Positions 37,442-47,753 are shown, counted from the first letter of the stretch. The stretch: 64,000 nt of DNA from Burkholderia sp. WSM2232 (GCF_000472545.1 NZ_AWZV01000016.1:1-64000); one strand, 5' to 3'. A program made the numbers and translations. Notes: generated by a model from the letters alone, not told the origin.

Positions 37442-37507
37442 GGGCCGCCGAAAATGCAGCATGACACGAGGGCAATCAGCGGCAGCAAAGCGAAGGCAGA
37501 GGAAACT

Positions 37508-38647
37508 ATGGATCAGCAGGCGATCAGGACGATCGAATACGATCGGCCGCAGGCGCAGGGTACTTCGTGCGGAATCGGACAGGCGTGGGCAAAGGTGCCG
37601 GACACGCCGTCGGCGGAGCAGAAGGTGGCGCTGAAGGAGCGCATCCGCGCATTGCTCGTGCGCGAGAAGGCTGTGCTCGTGGCGCACTACTACGTCGATG
37701 CCGAATTGCAAGAGCTTGCCGACGAAACCGGCGGCTGCGTGGCCGATTCGCTGGAAATGGCGCGCTTCGGGCGCGATCACGATGCGCAGACGCTGGTCGT
37801 TGCAGGCGTACGCTTCATGGGCGAAACCGCGAAGATTCTGAGCCCCGACAAGCGCATTCTGATGCCCGATCTCGACGCGACGTGTTCGCTCGACCTCGGC
37901 TGCCCGGCAGATGAGTTCTCGGCTTTCTGCGACGCCCACCCGGACCGCACTGTCGTGGTGTACGCAAACACTAGTGCCGCGGTGAAGGCTCGCGCAGACT
38001 GGATGGTGACTTCGTCGATCGGACTGGAAATCGTTGCCGACCTGCACGCGCGCGGCGAGAAAATCATCTGGGCGCCGGACAGACACCTGGGCGCTTATAT
38101 CCAGAAGAAGACCGGCGCGGATATGCTGTTGTGGCAGGGTTCGTGCCTCGTGCATGACGAATTCAAAGGTATCGAACTCGACCTGCTTCGCGCAGAGTAT
38201 CCGGGCGCGAAAGTGCTGGTGCATCCGGAGTCGCCAGCCAACGTGGTAGCGCTCGCCGATGTCGTCGGTTCGACCACTCAGTTGATCGACGCGGCGCGTA
38301 CGCTCGATGCGACGCATTTCATCGTGGCCACGGACCTGGGCATTCTGCACAAGATGCAGCTCGCGGCGCCGGGCAAGACGCTGATTGCCGCGCCCACGGC
38401 CGGCAACAGCGCCACGTGCAAGAGTTGCGCGCACTGTCCGTGGATGGCGATGAACGGTCTCGCGAACCTGGCGGATGTGCTCGAGCGTGGTCACAACGAG
38501 ATTTTCGTCGACCGTGCTATTGGCGAGCGGGCGCGCGTGCCGATCGACCGGATGCTGGACTTCGCGGCGCGTCACAAGAAGCGCGTGCGGGCAAGCGGCG
38601 ACCTGGCCCGCGACGCGCAGTTGTATTCGAACGTGGGGGCGGCTTGA
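37508..38647 (+). CDS. nadA: Quinolinate synthase
   Basis: This 379-residue [4Fe-4S] enzyme condenses iminoaspartate with dihydroxyacetone phosphate to give quinolinate in NAD synthesis. Cluster-binding cysteines are visible in [27 protein letters not shown] and [10 protein letters not shown]. The substrate-binding [15 protein letters not shown] is near the N terminus. AGAGGA precedes the ATG at 37508. The stop overlaps the nadC start by one base (TGATG). Confidence 0.96.
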   Translation: MDQQAIRTIEYDRPQAQGTSCGIGQAWAKVPDTPSAEQKVALKERIRALLVREKAVLVAHYYVDAELQELADETGGCVADSLEMARFGRDHDAQTLVVAGVRFMGETAKILSPDKRILMPDLDATCSLDLGCPADEFSAFCDAHPDRTVVVYANTSAAVKARADWMVTSSIGLEIVADLHARGEKIIWAPDRHLGAYIQKKTGADMLLWQGSCLVHDEFKGIELDLLRAEYPGAKVLVHPESPANVVALADVVGSTTQLIDAARTLDATHFIVATDLGILHKMQLAAPGKTLIAAPTAGNSATCKSCAHCPWMAMNGLANLADVLERGHNEIFVDRAIGERARVPIDRMLDFAARHKKRVRASGDLARDAQLYSNVGAA

Positions 38648-39576
38648 TGAACGCGGTAGCGCAAAGCTCAGCAACAGGCCGTTCCGCCGGTTATAGCCCG
38701 GCCGACGCTGTATCGCCGCTGTTCGCCGAAATCCGCTCGCAGTACGGCGCGGCGTTCGACGCTGCGCTCGCGCGCAACGTCGCGGACGCGCTTGCAGAAG
38801 ATATCGGCAACGGTGATCAGACCGGCCGCCTTGTCCCCGCGGACGAAGTGCGCGACGCGCGTGTGATCGTTCGCGAGGACGCAGTGTTGTGCGGCGTGCC
38901 CTGGTTCAATGCCGTCTTGCGCCAGGTTGATCCGCGCATCGAAGTCCGATGGTGTTATCGCGAAGGCGAGCGGATGTCGGCGGACACTCCTGTGTGCGAA
39001 CTACGCGGGCCGGTCCGCGCGCTGCTTACCGCCGAACGCAACGCGCTCAACTTCCTGCAGTTGCTCTCCGGCGTGGCGACTGCCACGCGACGGTACGTCG
39101 ACGCGATATCCCATACGCGCACGCGTATTCTCGACACGCGCAAGACTTTGCCCGGCTTGCGGCTCGCGCAGAAGTACGCGGTGCGTGTGGGCGGCGGTGC
39201 GAACCAGCGGCTCGCTTTGTACGACGGCATTCTGATCAAGGAAAACCACATCGCCGCCGCGGGCGGAGTGGGCCCAGCCATGAGTGCAGCGTTGGCACTG
39301 AACGCCGGCGTGTCGATACAGATCGAAGTCGAGACGCTGGAGCAGCTGGAAACCGCTCTGGCGCATCGCGCGCAATCCATTCTGCTCGACAATTTTTCGT
39401 TCGACGCAATGCGTGAAGCCGTCCGCATCACCGCTGGACGCGCAGTGCTGGAGGTGTCGGGCGGCGTGAACTTCGACACGGTCAAGACGATCGCGGAAAC
39501 GGGCGTCGACCGTGTGTCCATCGGAGCGCTGACGAAAGACGTGCGCGCGACCGATTACTCTTTGCGGATCGTCTGA
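38647..39576 (+). CDS. nadC: Nicotinate-nucleotide pyrophosphorylase (carboxylating)
   Basis: This 309-residue enzyme converts quinolinate and PRPP to nicotinate mononucleotide. The family motifs ERNALNFLQLLSGVAT, TRKTLPGLRLAQKYAV, LIKENHI and DRVSIGALT are intact. It is coupled to nadA (TGATG) and convergent with nadB, so all three de novo NAD genes lie together. Confidence 0.96.
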   Translation: MNAVAQSSATGRSAGYSPADAVSPLFAEIRSQYGAAFDAALARNVADALAEDIGNGDQTGRLVPADEVRDARVIVREDAVLCGVPWFNAVLRQVDPRIEVRWCYREGERMSADTPVCELRGPVRALLTAERNALNFLQLLSGVATATRRYVDAISHTRTRILDTRKTLPGLRLAQKYAVRVGGGANQRLALYDGILIKENHIAAAGGVGPAMSAALALNAGVSIQIEVETLEQLETALAHRAQSILLDNFSFDAMREAVRITAGRAVLEVSGGVNFDTVKTIAETGVDRVSIGALTKDVRATDYSLRIV

Positions 39577-39755
39577 CGCGGGTTTGCCGCGACCACGCGG
39601 TTCACCGAACGCCATCTGTGGCCCGAGCGGGCAGGCATGGCGTTGCCGGTTGCATCTGCTTGGTCCGTTGCCGTCACATCCTGCAAACGGATGCCTGCGG
39701 GCACAACGCCAAGCGCCACGCCCTGCGGGCACCGGCCCGCCCAGGCCCGCTTGCG

Positions 39756-41354
39756 TCACACGTTCCTGTTGCGTACGTGCTCAGGCGAAAGCACCGTCGG
39801 CAAGGCTTTAGGCAACGTTGCAGGCCAGTCGCGGCTGAAATGAAGGCCGCGGCTTTCGCGCCGTGAGCGGGCGCCGTCGACAATCAACGAAGCCACGTCC
39901 ACCAGATTGCGCAACTCCAGCAGGTCGCGGCTCACCTTGAAGTTCGCGTAGTACTCGTGAATCTCCTCGCGCAATAAGGCGAGCCGGTGCCGCGCGCGGG
40001 CGAGCCGTTTGTCCGTTCGCACAATGCCCACGTAGTTCCACATGAGCCGGCGAAGCTCGTCCCAGTTGTGTGCGACCACCACTTCCTCGTCCGGGTCCGA
40101 CACGCGGCTTTCGTCCCAATCCGGCAATGGTGCGTGAACAGCGCCGCTAAAACCTTCTTGCTCCATGGCGCGTGCGGCCGAACGGCCAATCACGAGACAC
40201 TCGAGCAGCGAATTGCTGGCGAGGCGGTTGGCACCGTGCAGCCCGGTGCACGATGTTTCTCCGACTGCATAGAGACCCGCCAGGTCGGTACGGCCCGCGA
40301 GGTCCGTGACGACGCCGCCGCAGGTGTAGTGCGCCGCCGGCACGACCGGAATCGGTTCCTTTGTGATGTCGATGCCGAATTCCATACAGCGCGCAAGGAT
40401 GGTCGGAAAATGCTCGCGAAGAAAGTCCGCCGGCTGATGGCTGATGTCCAGATACACGCAATCAATGCCGCGTTTCTTGATCTCGAAGTCGATCGCGCGA
40501 GCGACGATGTCGCGCGGCGCAAGTTCGGCGCGCTCGTCGTGATTCGGCATGAAACGCGTGCCGTCCGGCAGCTTCAGCAGGCCGCCTTCGCCGCGCACGG
40601 CTTCTGAAATCAGAAACGACTTCGCGTACGGATGAAACAGGCAGGTCGGGTGGAACTGGATGAACTCCATGTTCGAGACGCGGCAGCCCGCGCGCCATGC
40701 CATGGCGATGCCGTCGCCCGTCGCCGTGTCCGGGTTCGTGGTGTAGAGATAAACCTTGCCGGCGCCGCCGGTGGCGAGCACAGTGTGCGGCGCTTCAATC
40801 GTGACGGTGCGGCCGCGTTGCACGTCGAGCGCGTACAGGCCGTGACAACGGCGGCCCGGCAGTCCGAGCCGGTCGGACGTAATCAGGTCGATCGCGTAGT
40901 GATCTTCGAGCAGCGTGATATTCGGATGACGACGCACACGCTCGCTCAACGTGGTGACCACCGCGTGGCCAGTTGCGTCCGCTGCATGAATGATGCGCCG
41001 GTGGCTATGACCGCCTTCGCGAGTGAGGTGAAAGCCGAGTTCCGCGGCGTCGTCTTTCGTGAACGGTACGCCTTGCTCGATCAGCCATTCGATCGCGGCA
41101 CGCCCGTTTTCGACGATGAAACGTGTCGCCGCTTCGTCGCAGAGGCCGCCGCCTGCAACGAGTGTGTCGCGTACGTGGTTTTCGACGCTGTCTGCCGAAT
41201 CGAGCACCGCGGCAATGCCGCCTTGCGCCCAATCGCTCGCGCCTTCGGTCATCGACCGCTTGGCGATCACCGCAACCCGCCGCGTCTCTGCGAGGTTGAG
41301 CGCGACGCTCAGGCCCGCCAGACCGCTACCGACAATCGCCACATCGAATTCCAT
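39756..41354 (-). CDS. nadB: L-aspartate oxidase
   Basis: This 532-residue flavoprotein oxidises L-aspartate to iminoaspartate for NadA. The N-terminal FAD motif [32 protein letters not shown] (active-site region), [10 protein letters not shown] and [15 protein letters not shown] are clear. ATG at 41354 has GGAG nine bases upstream; an ATG three codons earlier (41363) is possible but lies too close to that site. It converges on nadC with 179 bases between. Confidence 0.95.
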   Translation of the reverse strand: MEFDVAIVGSGLAGLSVALNLAETRRVAVIAKRSMTEGASDWAQGGIAAVLDSADSVENHVRDTLVAGGGLCDEAATRFIVENGRAAIEWLIEQGVPFTKDDAAELGFHLTREGGHSHRRIIHAADATGHAVVTTLSERVRRHPNITLLEDHYAIDLITSDRLGLPGRRCHGLYALDVQRGRTVTIEAPHTVLATGGAGKVYLYTTNPDTATGDGIAMAWRAGCRVSNMEFIQFHPTCLFHPYAKSFLISEAVRGEGGLLKLPDGTRFMPNHDERAELAPRDIVARAIDFEIKKRGIDCVYLDISHQPADFLREHFPTILARCMEFGIDITKEPIPVVPAAHYTCGGVVTDLAGRTDLAGLYAVGETSCTGLHGANRLASNSLLECLVIGRSAARAMEQEGFSGAVHAPLPDWDESRVSDPDEEVVVAHNWDELRRLMWNYVGIVRTDKRLARARHRLALLREEIHEYYANFKVSRDLLELRNLVDVASLIVDGARSRRESRGLHFSRDWPATLPKALPTVLSPEHVRNRNV

Positions 41355-41574
41355 TGCTTGCATCTCCGTCTTTCGTTTTGCTGTGCCAGCGCGCGATTCA
41401 CGCACTGCTAAAACGAGAAAGGATACGCGCCGCGGCGGTGGAGGGAAAGCTGGCCGGGTGGTATAGGACTGCGTCAACGCGAAGAGAGCTGCTGCGCGGG
41501 TGATCTGATAGGCCGGGAACAAGCGGAAGAAGACGCCTAAAGCCGGCCCAAGAGGCAAAAGCCCGCCCAAAAGA

Positions 41575-41604
41575 AAAAAGCCCCGCACTGATGCGAGGCT
41601 TTTT
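41575..41604 (-). terminator. Rho-independent terminator of rpmBG
   Basis: AGCC and CGCA pair with TGCG and GGCT around CTGA with one mismatch. The stem is flanked by A6 on the left and T5 on the right, so it can act on either strand. It lies about 45 bases past the rpmG stop on the minus strand. Confidence 0.8.
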
Positions 41605-41646
41605 GCACATGTCTTTGCCTTCGTCAAAAGGCAGGAGAGCCAAGAC

Positions 41647-41814
41647 TTACTTGATCTTGGTTTCCTTGTAATCAACGTGCTTGCGGACGACCGGATCAAA
41701 CTTCTTGATCAGCATCTTTTCCGGCATGTTGCGTTTGTTCTTGGTGGTCGTGTAGAAGTGACCCGTGCCAGCGGTCGATTCCAACTTGATCTTGTCGCGT
41801 GCGCCTTTCGCCAT
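41647..41814 (-). CDS. rpmG: 50S ribosomal protein L33
   Basis: This 55-residue protein ([14 protein letters not shown]..., ending KETKIK) is the zinc-free (C-minus) form of L33, without the CxxC pairs. It belongs to the large ribosomal subunit. A GGAG lies before the ATG. It follows rpmB by ten bases. Confidence 0.96.
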   Translation of the reverse strand: MAKGARDKIKLESTAGTGHFYTTTKNKRNMPEKMLIKKFDPVVRKHVDYKETKIK

Positions 41815-41824
41815 GATTTACTCC

Positions 41825-42058
41825 TTAGGCTTCACCGCGTGCGCGCAGATCTGCGAGCACAGCGTCGATACCGTTCTTGTCGATCAGGCGCAGGCCGGCG
41901 TTCGAAATACGCAGACGCACCCAACGGTTTTCGCTTTCCACCCAAATGCGGCGGCTTTGCAGGTTCGGCAGGAACCGGCGCTTGGTTTTGTTATTCGCGT
42001 GGGAAACGTTGTTGCCGCTCATCGGCGCTTTCCCAGTTACTTGGCATACGCGTGCCAT
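41825..42058 (-). CDS. rpmB: 50S ribosomal protein L28
   Basis: This 77-residue protein begins [23 protein letters not shown] and contains [15 protein letters not shown], which identifies L28. It has only one N-terminal Cys and so is the zinc-free form. It is the first gene of rpmB-rpmG with a predicted promoter 140 bases upstream. Confidence 0.97.
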   Translation of the reverse strand: MARVCQVTGKAPMSGNNVSHANNKTKRRFLPNLQSRRIWVESENRWVRLRISNAGLRLIDKNGIDAVLADLRARGEA

Positions 42059-42198
42059 GAGAGCACTCCTAATACGCTAATTCTGAGTTCGAACGCCGTG
42101 AAAGTTTCCCGAAAAGAGTCGCGCTGAAATCAGGCACGTATCCTTTCCGGAACGCCTTGGTGGCTTCGGAACAGGGGGTTGGAAATAGGCAAACCGGA

Positions 42199-42228
42199 AT
42201 TCTAGCAGGAAAAAGGCCGCAAAATCAA
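42199..42228 (-). promoter_or_regulatory. Predicted sigma-70 promoter of rpmBG
   Basis: On the minus strand TTGATT (-35, plus-strand 42223-42228) is followed after 18 bases by TAGAAT (-10, 42199-42204; 5 of 6). Transcription would begin near 42192, giving a leader of about 134 nucleotides before rpmB. Confidence 0.6.
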
Positions 42229-42332
42229 ACCTTATTTGCGGCGGCGAGACGCGGCCCCAGGCCATTTGCGGCCGGGTTCACGCTTTCCCGATGCAGCCCA
42301 AACACCCCCGACAGGCGGTTCATCCGGCAGCG

Positions 42333-43214
42333 TCACGGCCAGCCGGCGCGGGCGAACGAGTACACACCCTCTGCGCCAATGACCAGGTGATCGACTAGTT
42401 GCACGTCGATTAGCGCAAGCGCCTCGCGCAACGAGCGCGTCAGGCTGCAGTCGCTCGCGCTCGGCTGCACGGCCCCGGACGGATGATTGTGCGCGACGAT
42501 CAGGCTCGCCGCGTTGAGCGCCAGAGCGCGCCGCACGATTTCGCGCGGATACACGGCCATGCGCGTAAGTGTGCCGCGCGCGCTCTCCTCACTGCGGATC
42601 AACCGATGCCGGGCGTCCAGGAACAGCGAGACGAACACTTCCTGTGGCCGGCCGCGAATCAGGAGCCGCAGGTAACTTTCGACGACCTCGGGCGAATTCA
42701 TCAGCGAGCGCCGGCGCATTTTGTCGACGAGCGAGCGGCGCGCCATTTCCATGATGGCGAGCAGTTGCGCTTTTTTCGCGGGGCCGATGCCGCGCAGGCC
42801 GTCGAAATCCGCGTAAGTCGCGTCGAGCATCGCCCGCAGCGAGCCGAAGCGGTCGAGCAGTTCGCGCGCCACGCTGAACACGTCGTGGCCCGGCAGTCCC
42901 GAGCCGAGCACGAGCACGATCATCTCGAGGTCTGACAGCACGCCGGGGCCCTGGTCGATCAGCCGCTCGCGAGGCATGTCGTGCTTGCGCCATTTTTGCG
43001 ACTTGCGCCCTGGACGCGCTTCAGGCGCTTCAGGCGCTCCTCGTGCCTCGGGCACCTCGTGTGCCTCTGAGGATCCAGAGCATTCAGAGGATTCAGAGGA
43101 TTCAGAGGATTCAGAGGATTCAGAGGATTCAGACGCATCCGGAGCGCGACTGACTGGCGGAGAACGAGCGAAATCCAACGTTGCTTCGTCGATTGTGGAC
43201 GCATAATCAGACAT
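42333..43214 (-). CDS. radC: RadC-family JAB/MPN protein with Ser/Glu-rich N terminus
   Basis: This 293-residue protein has a helix-hairpin-helix part ([18 protein letters not shown]) and a C-terminal JAMM/MPN metalloprotease-like domain with AHNHPSG and a downstream Ser/Asp. RadC was once linked to DNA repair, but its molecular role is unclear. Residues about 28-50 are a Ser-Glu-Ser repeat encoded by a 9-base minisatellite, and 50-72 are Glu/Pro/Ala-rich. This makes an extra ~70-residue disordered head compared with typical RadC. The start ATG is 43214, with GGAGGAAT upstream. It is upstream of rpmBG, a common order. Confidence 0.92.
   Translation of the reverse strand: MSDYASTIDEATLDFARSPPVSRAPDASESSESSESSESSESSECSGSSEAHEVPEARGAPEAPEARPGRKSQKWRKHDMPRERLIDQGPGVLSDLEMIVLVLGSGLPGHDVFSVARELLDRFGSLRAMLDATYADFDGLRGIGPAKKAQLLAIMEMARRSLVDKMRRRSLMNSPEVVESYLRLLIRGRPQEVFVSLFLDARHRLIRSEESARGTLTRMAVYPREIVRRALALNAASLIVAHNHPSGAVQPSASDCSLTRSLREALALIDVQLVDHLVIGAEGVYSFARAGWP
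43082..43135. repeat. 9-bp in-frame minisatellite inside radC
   Basis: Five perfect ATTCAGAGG units and one variant (ATTCAGACG) lie head to tail, with degenerate relatives at 43015-43081. On the coding strand the unit gives TCT-GAA-TCC, so changes in copy number add or remove Ser-Glu-Ser without breaking the frame. Confidence 0.9.
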
Positions 43215-43392
43215 ATACAGACAATTCCTCCGCTGGGGGGGCGGGCCAGGTGCGCGTGATGGACGCAAGCCGAGGCCGGCCATGTGGCTTACAATAGACG
43301 CTTTGCGCACGGCACGCCGACGGTTTGCCGCACGCGTCGGGCTGCGCCAGCGGCGCACGCGTGAGAGCGCGCTTCGATTGAGCGAGCACTGC

Positions 43393-43848
43393 ATGAGCAT
43401 CATCGACATTTCCGAAGTGAAGGCCGGTTCACACGTGACGCTTCACTACCGGCTTTCCCTTGCCGATGGCGCCGAAGTCATCAACACCTTCAACGACAAG
43501 CCCGCCACGCTGCTGCTCGGCGCCGGTCAGCTCGCGCCGCCGCTGGAAGACATTCTGCTGGGTTTGAAGGTCGGGCACCATTCGACCTTTCAGCTAGCCC
43601 CGGGCGTCGCGTTCGGTCCGCGCAATCCGGAGTTGATCCAGCGCGTGTCGCTTGCCACGCTGCGCGAAAACAGCATGATCGGTGAGGATTTTTCGCCGGG
43701 CGACCTGGTCGAATTCAACGCGCCTGGCGGCGGCCGCTACGCCGGCGTTCTGAAAGAAGTGAACGAAACGTCGGCCCTGTTCGATTTCAACCACCCGCTC
43801 GCCGGTCAGGCGCTGGCGTTCGAAGTGAAAATCATCGGGATTCTGTAA
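43393..43848 (+). CDS. fkpB: FKBP-type peptidyl-prolyl isomerase (FkpB/SlpA type)
   Basis: This 151-residue cytoplasmic prolyl isomerase/chaperone of the SlyD-like group has [15 protein letters not shown] near the N terminus. A flap (insert-in-flap) domain lies around [12 protein letters not shown], and the C terminus is [18 protein letters not shown]. It directly precedes ispH with two bases between, the usual fkpB-ispH pair. ATG at 43393 matches the family start ([12 protein letters not shown]). Confidence 0.93.
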   Translation: MSIIDISEVKAGSHVTLHYRLSLADGAEVINTFNDKPATLLLGAGQLAPPLEDILLGLKVGHHSTFQLAPGVAFGPRNPELIQRVSLATLRENSMIGEDFSPGDLVEFNAPGGGRYAGVLKEVNETSALFDFNHPLAGQALAFEVKIIGIL

Positions 43849-43850
43849 AC

Positions 43851-44810
43851 ATGAGCATCGCGGATACGACCCTAGCCGAAACCGAGATCCTGCTGGCGCA
43901 GCCGCGCGGGTTCTGTGCCGGCGTCGATCGGGCTATCGAAATCGTCGAGCGCGCCATCAAGCTGCACGGCTCGCCGATCTACGTGCGTCACGAAATCGTC
44001 CATAACGCTTACGTCGTCGAAGATCTGCGCAAGAAGGGCGCAATTTTCATCGAGCGGCTGGAAGAGGTGCCGCCCGGCAATACGGTTATCTTTAGCGCCC
44101 ACGGTGTGTCGAAAGCGGTGCGCAGCGAGGCCGAGTCGCGCGGGCTGCGCGTGTACGACGCGACCTGTCCGCTCGTAACCAAAGTGCATATTGAAGTCGC
44201 GAAGATGCGCCAGGACGGCTTCGACATCGTCATGATCGGCCACAAGGGTCACCCGGAAGTGGAAGGCACGATGGGCCAGGCGGGCGAGGGCATGCATCTG
44301 GTCGAAGACATCGAAGACGTGCAGGCGCTCCAGCTCGCCGACCCGGAGCGGATTGCGTTTGTCACACAGACCACGCTGTCGGTAGACGACGCGGCCGAAA
44401 TCATCCGCGCGCTGAAGGCCAAATATCCATCCATTCGCGAGCCGAAAAAGCAGGACATCTGTTACGCCACGCAGAATCGGCAGGACGCCGTTAAATTCAT
44501 GGCGCCGCAGTGCGACGTAGTGATCGTGGTCGGCAGCCCGAACAGTTCGAATTCCAACCGGCTGCGCGAGCTGGCCGAAAAGCTCGGCGTGCCTGCCTAT
44601 ATGGTGGACTCGCCGGACCAGATCGATCCGGTCTGGGTCGAGGGCAAGCGCCGGATTGGCGTGACTGCCGGCGCTTCGGCTCCCGAAGTGCTGGCTCAGG
44701 CGGTTATCGCCCGTTTGCGCGAGCTCGGCGTGCGCAATGTGCGCGCGCTTGAGGGCATCGAGGAGAACATCGCGTTCCCGCTGCCGCGCGGCCTGGGTTT
44801 GCCGGCCTGA
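43851..44810 (+). CDS. ispH: 4-hydroxy-3-methylbut-2-enyl diphosphate reductase
   Basis: This 319-residue [4Fe-4S] enzyme makes IPP and DMAPP in the last step of the MEP isoprenoid pathway. The three cluster cysteines are Cys22 ([10 protein letters not shown]), Cys106 ([11 protein letters not shown]) and Cys204 ([10 protein letters not shown]). VRHEIVHN and SAHGVS bind the diphosphate. It is coupled to fkpB and ends at a strong terminator. Confidence 0.97.
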   Translation: MSIADTTLAETEILLAQPRGFCAGVDRAIEIVERAIKLHGSPIYVRHEIVHNAYVVEDLRKKGAIFIERLEEVPPGNTVIFSAHGVSKAVRSEAESRGLRVYDATCPLVTKVHIEVAKMRQDGFDIVMIGHKGHPEVEGTMGQAGEGMHLVEDIEDVQALQLADPERIAFVTQTTLSVDDAAEIIRALKAKYPSIREPKKQDICYATQNRQDAVKFMAPQCDVVIVVGSPNSSNSNRLRELAEKLGVPAYMVDSPDQIDPVWVEGKRRIGVTAGASAPEVLAQAVIARLRELGVRNVRALEGIEENIAFPLPRGLGLPA

Positions 44811-44831
44811 ATCCGCTATAGCGATCGTCGT

Positions 44832-44859
44832 AAGCGCGCCTTCGGGCGCGCTTTTTTTT
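44832..44859 (+). terminator. Rho-independent terminator of fkpB-ispH
   Basis: AAGCGCGCC (44832-44840) pairs with GGCGCGCTT (44845-44853) around TTCG, followed by T6. Confidence 0.93.
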
Positions 44860-45027
44860 GGTCCTGGCGCCAGGCATCGCTGAAAAAAAACGGTGACACA
44901 TCGAGCGCGCACAAACTTTTTTCGCCGCATCCACCGATTTTTTTTGAAATTTCATCTGGCACTCAATTCGTTTTGCACCGATACGTCCCCTTTTCCTTGT
45001 CGTAATCTTACTGCAATCTTTTTTGGC

Positions 45028-45042
45028 GCACTAAGATGGTGC
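45028..45042. promoter_or_regulatory. NtrC-like binding site upstream of livK
   Basis: GCACTAAGATGGTGC closely matches the NtrC enhancer consensus TGCACC-N5-GGTGCA (13 of 17 positions when flanks are included). Its centre lies about 137 bases upstream of the start site predicted from the -24/-12-like element, a normal enhancer distance. NtrC binding is inferred from sequence only. Confidence 0.5.
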
Positions 45043-45145
45043 GGGACCGAGCGGGCCTCCGTTGCTGTCCAGACCCGACGCGAACCGCGTGCTGATCAGG
45101 CGAGACGCGCTCAAGCCGCAACACTTGATGCAGCGCGCCACTGCC

Positions 45146-45162
45146 TTGGTGCAACTGATGCA
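45146..45162 (+). promoter_or_regulatory. Sigma-54-like -24/-12 element upstream of livK
   Basis: TTGGTGCAACTGATGCA fits YTGGYRYR-N4-TTGCW except for one base. GG is at 45148-45149 and GC at 45160-45161, with the required 10-base spacing. The start site would be near 45172. The same bases contain the palindrome GTGCA-ACTGA-TGCAC, so they could instead be a second, inverted NtrC-type site. Confidence 0.45.
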
Positions 45163-45348
45163 CGAAAATGAGTCGCAACCAGGTTGCGCCTTTTAGCCGG
45201 CCGTCGTCTCAAAATGCGGTTGCAATGCAGGAAAACCCTGCCGGTTCAACAATATTGCCCGTCGCAAAATTGGAGTTACAATGCGCGCGTTCTCAAGGCC
45301 TTAGGGCCTTTCGAACACGAGATTGAGCAAGGGCGGGAGACCTATTTA

Positions 45349-46551
45349 ATGCGAGTCAAGTTTGCTTACGCCGTGTCCATCGCGGCCGCGGTTGCGATGT
45401 TGACCGCGTGCGGCAAAAAACAGGATGGCGAGGCGGGAGCAGGCGCATCGGCGACGACGGCGGCGTCCGCGGCGCCGGCAAGTGAAGCGATTGTCGTGAG
45501 GATCGGCCATGCGGCCCCGCTGACGGGCGGCATCGCGCATCTGGGCAAGGACAATGAAAACGGCGCGCGTCTCGCAGTCGAGGAAATCAATGCCCAGGGC
45601 CTGACAATCGACGGCCACAAGATCGACTTGCAACTGGACGCGCAGGACGACGCTGCGGACCCGAAAGCGGGTACCGCGGTCGCGCAGAAGCTGGTGGACG
45701 ACCACGTGGTGGCGGTCGTCGGTCATCTCAATTCGGGCGTGTCGATTCCGGCTTCGAAGATTTATAGCGATGCGAGCATCGTGCAGATCTCGCCGTCGTC
45801 GACAAACCCCGCGTACACGCAGCAGGGCTTCAAGACGACCTACCGTGTCGTCGCCACCGACGCGCAGCAGGGTCCGGCGCTCGCCAATTACGCGACCAAG
45901 GCGCTGGGCGCCAAACGCATCGCCGTAGTGGACGATGCAACCGCCTACGGTAAGGGGCTCGCGGAAGAATTCGCGAAGACCGTCGAGGCGAATGGGGCGA
46001 AGATCGTCGCGCGTGAAGCGACGAACGACCGGGCCACGGACTTCCGGGCCATCCTCACGAAGATCAAGAGTGTTCATCCCGACGCAATCATGTTCGGCGG
46101 CATGGACGCAACGGGCGGGCCGTTTGCCAAACAGGCGGCGGCGCTCGGTATCAGGGCAAAAATCCTTGGCGGCGACGGCGTGTGTACCGACAAGGTAGGT
46201 GAGCTGGCGGGAACCGCCGTGCAAAACCTGGTCTGTTCGGAAGCGGGACTCGCGCTTTCGAAAATGGACAGGGGAGCGGACTTCGAAAAGAAGTACGTCG
46301 ACCGCTTCCACACGCCGGTGCAGATCTACGCACCGTTCACGTATGACGCTGTGTACGTGATTGTCGATGCAATGAAGCGCGCTAATTCGATCGAGGCGCC
46401 CAAGGTGCTGGCTGCGATGCCGTCCACCGATTACAACGGGGTAATCGGCCGCATCGCGTTCGACGACAAGGGTGATTTGAAAGAGGGCGCCATTACGCTT
46501 TACGACTTCAAGGACGGCAAGAAAGCGGTTCTCGACGTCGTGAAGATGTAA
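45349..46551 (+). CDS. livK: Branched-chain amino-acid-type ABC transporter binding protein (lipoprotein)
   Basis: This 400-residue type I periplasmic binding protein starts with a lipoprotein signal (LTAC lipobox, Cys21), so it is probably membrane-anchored. A low-complexity Ala/Ser linker (28-45) separates the anchor from the domain. The start of the fold, VVRIGHAAPLTGGIAHLGKDNENGARLAVEEIN, is typical of Leu/Ile/Val-binding proteins. It is followed by a terminator and then livHMGF, so it should feed that importer. Ligand preference within the LIV family is not certain. Confidence 0.93.
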   Translation: MRVKFAYAVSIAAAVAMLTACGKKQDGEAGAGASATTAASAAPASEAIVVRIGHAAPLTGGIAHLGKDNENGARLAVEEINAQGLTIDGHKIDLQLDAQDDAADPKAGTAVAQKLVDDHVVAVVGHLNSGVSIPASKIYSDASIVQISPSSTNPAYTQQGFKTTYRVVATDAQQGPALANYATKALGAKRIAVVDDATAYGKGLAEEFAKTVEANGAKIVAREATNDRATDFRAILTKIKSVHPDAIMFGGMDATGGPFAKQAAALGIRAKILGGDGVCTDKVGELAGTAVQNLVCSEAGLALSKMDRGADFEKKYVDRFHTPVQIYAPFTYDAVYVIVDAMKRANSIEAPKVLAAMPSTDYNGVIGRIAFDDKGDLKEGAITLYDFKDGKKAVLDVVKM

Positions 46552-46570
46552 TGACGGGACGTTCAGCCTG

Positions 46571-46602
46571 ACGGCACCGAACCATCCAACGGTGCCGTTT
46601 TT
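46571..46602 (+). terminator. Terminator between livK and livH
   Basis: ACGGCACCG (46571-46579) pairs with CGGTGCCGT (46590-46598), then TTTT. Partial termination here would give more binding protein than permease, as in many ABC importer operons. Confidence 0.8.
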
Positions 46603-46780
46603 GCATCCGCCGCAGGCGAGCCAGCGACTGTGACCCAGTCGTCGTGGCAAACCGGCGGCAGATAAACCCTTACCGGTCTTTTACATCAGTACCCGCAGTG
46701 CCGTTGAGATTCCGTGATGCATCACCGCCCACCGGCTGATGAGGAACGCGAATCCAGTCGCACGGGCTAAGGAGCATTAA

Positions 46781-47731
46781 ATGGATATCTTCATCCAGCA
46801 GATCCTAAACGGACTGGTGCTTGGCAGCGTTTATGCCATCATCGCACTGGGCTATACGATGGTTTACGGCATTCTCGGCATCATCAACTTCGCTCACGGC
46901 GATGTGTTGATGGTCGGCGCGATGGTTGCGCTGTCCGCCATAGGCGTGCTGCAGAACCACTTCCCCGGCTTGGGCAATGTGCCGACGCTGTGCATCGCGC
47001 TGGCGATTGCCGCCGTGGTCTGCGCGGTAGTCGGCTACACGATCGAGCGCGTGGCCTACCGGCCGTTGCGCAAGGCGCCGCGTCTCGCGCCGCTGATCAC
47101 CGCGATCGGCGTGTCGATCCTGCTGCAGACGCTCGCCATGATGATCTGGTCGCGCAACCCGCTGCCGTTCCCGCAGCTCCTGCCCACCGACCCGCTGAAC
47201 GTGATCAAGGCCACCGACACGACGCCCGGCGCCGTGATCTCGATGACTGAAATCGTCATCATCGTCGTCGCGTTCCTCGTGATGGCGGGCCTGCTGCTCC
47301 TCGTGCACAAGACCAAGCTCGGCCGCGCAATGCGCGCGATTGCCGAGAACCCGGGCGTCGCCTCGCTGATGGGCGTGAACCCGAACTTCGTGATCTCGGC
47401 CACCTTCATGATCGGCTCGGCGCTTGCTGCGCTAGCCGGCGTGATGATCGCGTCCGAATACGGCAACGCGCACTTCTACATGGGCTTCATTCCCGGTCTG
47501 AAGGCATTCACCGCGGCGGTGCTGGGTGGCATCGGCAACCTCGGCGGCGCGATGGTCGGCGGCGTGATTCTGGGGCTGATCGAACAGTTGGGCGCAGGTT
47601 ACATCGGCAACCTGACGGGTGGTGTGTTCGGCAGTAACTATCAGGACGTGTTTGCGTTCATCGTGCTGATCATCGTGCTGGTGTTCCGTCCGTCGGGTCT
47701 GCTCGGCGAACGCGTTGCGGATCGCGCTTGA
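46781..47731 (+). CDS. livH: Branched-chain amino-acid ABC transporter permease LivH
   Basis: This 316-residue inner-membrane permease has about eight helices. Family features include YAIIALGYTMVYGILGIINFAHG at the N terminus and the ATPase-coupling loop TKLGRAMRAIAENPGVASLMGVN. AAGGAG lies seven bases before the ATG. It is the first gene of livHMGF. Confidence 0.96.
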   Translation: MDIFIQQILNGLVLGSVYAIIALGYTMVYGILGIINFAHGDVLMVGAMVALSAIGVLQNHFPGLGNVPTLCIALAIAAVVCAVVGYTIERVAYRPLRKAPRLAPLITAIGVSILLQTLAMMIWSRNPLPFPQLLPTDPLNVIKATDTTPGAVISMTEIVIIVVAFLVMAGLLLLVHKTKLGRAMRAIAENPGVASLMGVNPNFVISATFMIGSALAALAGVMIASEYGNAHFYMGFIPGLKAFTAAVLGGIGNLGGAMVGGVILGLIEQLGAGYIGNLTGGVFGSNYQDVFAFIVLIIVLVFRPSGLLGERVADRA

Positions 47732-47753
47732 TCCAGGCCAAGGAGTAAATCAA

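Larger units (their letters stand above)
44811..45348. other. 538-bp region upstream of livK
   Basis: After the ispH terminator comes an AT-rich stretch (44880-45025). Then follow the NtrC-like site at 45028-45042 and the -24/-12-like element at 45146-45162, both listed separately. About 175 nucleotides of leader precede the livK ATG. A 92-residue frame at 44893-45171 has no coding character and is not called. Confidence 0.6.

Noticed and set aside
44962..44983. TGGCAC...TTTTGCACC as a sigma-54 promoter for livK
   Set aside because: The GG to GC spacing is about 15 bases instead of the required 10. The element at 45146-45162 fits better.
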